This document shows positions 6,086-6,772 of a DNA stretch of 6,772 nucleotides, piece by piece. The translations under genes were made by a program, and so were the position numbers. Every line of letters begins with the position of its first letter. Within the stretch, counting starts at the first letter, position 1. The notes under the pieces were generated by a model. The model was not told the DNA's origin. It searched no databases and saw nothing but the letters and a program-made list of their open reading frames with translations. Origin of the DNA: JALZAH01 sp051000755 (GTDB lineage Bacteria > Actinomycetota > Acidimicrobiia > Acidimicrobiales > Palsa-688); assembly GCA_051000755.1 (NCBI GenBank), contig JBPCNZ010000135.1, forward strand, positions 1 through 6,772, read 5' to 3'.

Positions 6086-6440
6086 GATTGTTCCTCCTTG
6101 CAGTTGGGCGATCGTGCGCGACACGCGAGACGGTGCCTACCAGCAGGTTGAGCCGGTCTCGTTCGCCGCGCAGCCACTGCTCGTGGTAGCGCAAGGCCTC
6201 GATACGGTCTCGCTGGCCGTCGAGAACCTCTGAGATGGTCTCCAGGCCCAGCCCAAGCTCGCGCAGCAGCAGCACTTGTTGCAGGCGGAGCAACTGCTCG
6301 GTCTTGTAGTAGCGGTACCCGTTCGTCCCCACATACGCCGGCGCCAGGAGGCCGACGTCGTGGTAGTGACGTAGGGTCCGCGACGAAACCTTCGACATGC
6401 GTGCCAATTCGGCGATCGACCAGGTCACCATCGTCGCCAT
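5994..6440 (-). CDS. MerR-family DNA-binding regulator, TipA-like N-terminal part, frame-shifted before its TipAS domain
   Basis: The open frame gives 148 residues. Residues 6-75 are a classic MerR winged helix-turn-helix: WSIAELARMSKVSSRTLRHYHDVG, then the GYRYY wing and LLRLQQVLLLRELG. Residues 76-104 form the dimerisation helix (EALRYHEQWLRGERDRL). From about residue 106 the reading frame is wrong: the Arg-rich tail to the stop is the out-of-frame translation of the TipAS region. In TipAL proteins this helix runs straight into TI-x-x-L-x-GG and the TipAS domain; here that continuation sits in the +1 frame after a 7-nt near-duplication. Options are a mutant regulator, a working DNA-binding fragment plus separate TipAS, recoding, or a sequencing error. 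The ATG at 6440 has GAGAAGG directly against it; the ATG at 6431 has that site at a better distance (9 nt) and may be the real start. Its own promoter has the MerR-type 19-bp spacer, so autoregulation is likely. Confidence 0.85.
   Translation of the reverse strand: MATMVTWSIAELARMSKVSSRTLRHYHDVGLLAPAYVGTNGYRYYKTEQLLRLQQVLLLRELGLGLETISEVLDGQRDRIEALRYHEQWLRGERDRLNLLVGTVSRVAHDRPTARRNNHACRGPVRGLRRQASSARGGICGPLRRRGA
6093..6099 (-). promoter_or_regulatory. Strong Shine-Dalgarno (AAGGAGG) for the internal TipAS start
   Basis: On the minus strand AAGGAGG lies 7 nt before the ATG at 6085. The same bases encode the Gly-Gly of the QLQGG linker in the TipAS frame. It fixes the TipAS start. Confidence 0.88.
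6115..6128 (-). repeat. 7-nt near-tandem duplication at the MerR/TipAS frame break
   Basis: Read on the minus strand, TCGCGTG (6128-6122) is followed directly by TCGCGCA (6121-6115). Removing the first copy joins the two frames as TVS-RTIAQLQGG, giving one protein of 256 residues (253 from the second ATG). The extra 7 nt therefore explain the frame change. Confidence 0.75.
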
Positions 6441-6486
6441 CCTTCTCGCTCATCGATCTGGTCGGACAGGTGCCGACCCGTGAACG
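6441..6486 (-). other. Probable 5' untranslated leader of the MerR/TipA-like transcript
   Basis: If transcription starts about 7 nt after the TACCGT box, the leader is about 40 nt. It contains a GAGAAGG stretch (6441-6447) that can serve as Shine-Dalgarno for the ATG at 6431. An ATG at 6453 opens a different frame and has no support. Confidence 0.45.
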
Positions 6487-6517
6487 ACGGTAAAGGTTGA
6501 CGCTACGGCAAAGTCAA
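6487..6517 (-). promoter_or_regulatory. MerR-type promoter/operator of the TipA-like locus (-35 TTGACT, 19-bp spacer, -10 TACCGT)
   Basis: On the minus strand TTGACT (6517-6512) and TACCGT (6492-6487) are separated by exactly 19 bp. This over-long spacer is the hallmark of promoters that MerR proteins activate by DNA distortion. TTGAC (6517-6513) and GTCAA (6501-6497) form an inverted repeat with an 11-nt gap, within and overlapping the spacer, suitable as the operator. A transcript would start near 6480, about 40 nt before the MerR start codon. Position and spacing argue for autoregulation. Confidence 0.8.
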
Positions 6518-6550
6518 GGGGGCTCGAAGCGGCCGCCGTTCATCGCCCCC
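6518..6550 (-). terminator. GC-rich hairpin after csbD, abutting the tipA-type promoter
   Basis: GGGGGC (6518-6523) pairs with GCCCCC (6545-6550). Inside, GAA (6526-6528) pairs with TTC (6539-6541) and CGG (6530-6532) with CCG (6536-6538), leaving a CCG loop. This makes about 12 paired positions with small internal loops. There is no long T-run, but actinobacterial terminators often lack one. It starts 40 nt after the csbD stop and ends at the base next to the -35 hexamer, so it probably insulates the two units. Confidence 0.45.
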
Positions 6551-6590
6551 ATAGCCCGACAACGTCATCAGCTGGTGGCCGGGCGCCGCT

Positions 6591-6767
6591 CTACTTCTTC
6601 TTGAAGGCGTCTTTGACGTTCTCGCCGCTCTGCTTGAGATTCCCCGAGACCTGGTCGCCCTTGCCCTTGGCCTCGAGGGACCGGTCGTCGGTGGCTCGAC
6701 CCGCAGCCTTCTTCGTCCGACCCTTGCCGGACTGCACCTTGTTCTTGATCTTGTCCAATGCGCTCAT
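6591..6767 (-). CDS. CsbD-family small stress-response protein
   Basis: A complete 58-residue, Lys/Gly-rich, hydrophilic protein with the CsbD pattern: MSALDKIKNKVQSGKGRTKK, then AAGRATDDRSLEAKGKGDQV (21-40) and LKQSGENVKDAFKKK (44-58). Length and the internal AAGRATDD..LEAKGKGDQ motif match the family, known in Bacillus and actinobacteria as part of the general (SigB-type) stress regulon; its molecular activity is not established. It lacks hydrophobic segments and should be cytoplasmic and largely disordered or helical. Only 5 nt upstream of the ATG are in the window, so its promoter and ribosome binding site cannot be seen. It runs in the same direction as the TipA-like genes but is separated by a hairpin and a separate promoter. 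Confidence 0.92.
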   Translation of the reverse strand: MSALDKIKNKVQSGKGRTKKAAGRATDDRSLEAKGKGDQVSGNLKQSGENVKDAFKKK

Positions 6768-6772
6768 CAAAG

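Noticed and set aside
5663..6440. Thiopeptide resistance or sensing as the function of the TipA-like locus
   Set aside because: The reactive cysteine seems absent and no thiopeptide genes are nearby, so only the domain family is claimed.
5620..6453. Minus-strand frame of 277 residues across the MerR and TipAS region
   Set aside because: It lies in the third frame relative to both domains. Its Arg/Pro/Ser-rich translation has no MerR or TipAS motif, so it is not the bridging product.
1..6772. A mobile element, CRISPR array, phage-defence island or biosynthetic cluster
   Set aside because: No transposase, integrase, regular repeat array, tRNA-flanked boundary or defence domain is visible. The genes are housekeeping or stress genes of uniform high-GC character.

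Overview
The window is gene-dense, high-GC DNA. GTG and TTG starts are common, one promoter looks leaderless, the MurA has Asp where most bacteria have Cys, and there is a TipA-type MerR regulator and a CsbD-type small protein. Together these suggest an actinobacterium. A deep-branching group such as Acidimicrobiia is possible, but the sequence alone cannot settle this. No rRNA, tRNA, CRISPR array, insertion sequence or transposase is visible.

Layout, left to right. Positions 1-328 hold no convincing gene; the 3' end can fold into a hairpin over the ribosome binding site and TTG start of the next gene. Positions 329-1609 (+) encode a compact DEAD-box RNA helicase with all core motifs. Positions 1650-2792 (+) encode a membrane protein with a potassium-channel-like pore topology but a non-canonical filter, and a soluble C-terminal domain of about 230 residues. 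It runs tail to tail into, and overlaps by 56 bp, an enolase-superfamily gene on the minus strand (2737-3906), best called o-succinylbenzoate synthase (menC) or its N-succinylamino acid racemase relative. That gene shares a 4-nt GTGA stop/start overlap with a small single-pass membrane protein gene (3903-4220), so the two form a coupled operon. Across a 65-bp divergent spacer carrying a perfect palindrome and a leaderless-type -10 box lies murA (4286-5587, +), the first committed step of peptidoglycan synthesis.

The right end (minus strand) holds a tipA-like autoregulatory locus. A textbook MerR-type promoter (TTGACT, 19-bp spacer, TACCGT) drives a MerR DNA-binding/dimerisation domain. This is followed, in a different reading frame, by a TipAS ligand-binding domain with its own strong Shine-Dalgarno site. 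The frame shift coincides with a 7-nt near-tandem duplication. A complete csbD-like stress gene (6591-6767) precedes it, separated by a strong GC hairpin that abuts the tipA-type promoter.

The genes do not form one pathway. They are three or four independent housekeeping or stress units. The points most worth following are the split TipA locus, the Asp117 MurA with a 16-residue insertion, the degenerate-filter channel-like protein, and the membrane protein coupled to menC. I see no clearly novel multi-gene system.
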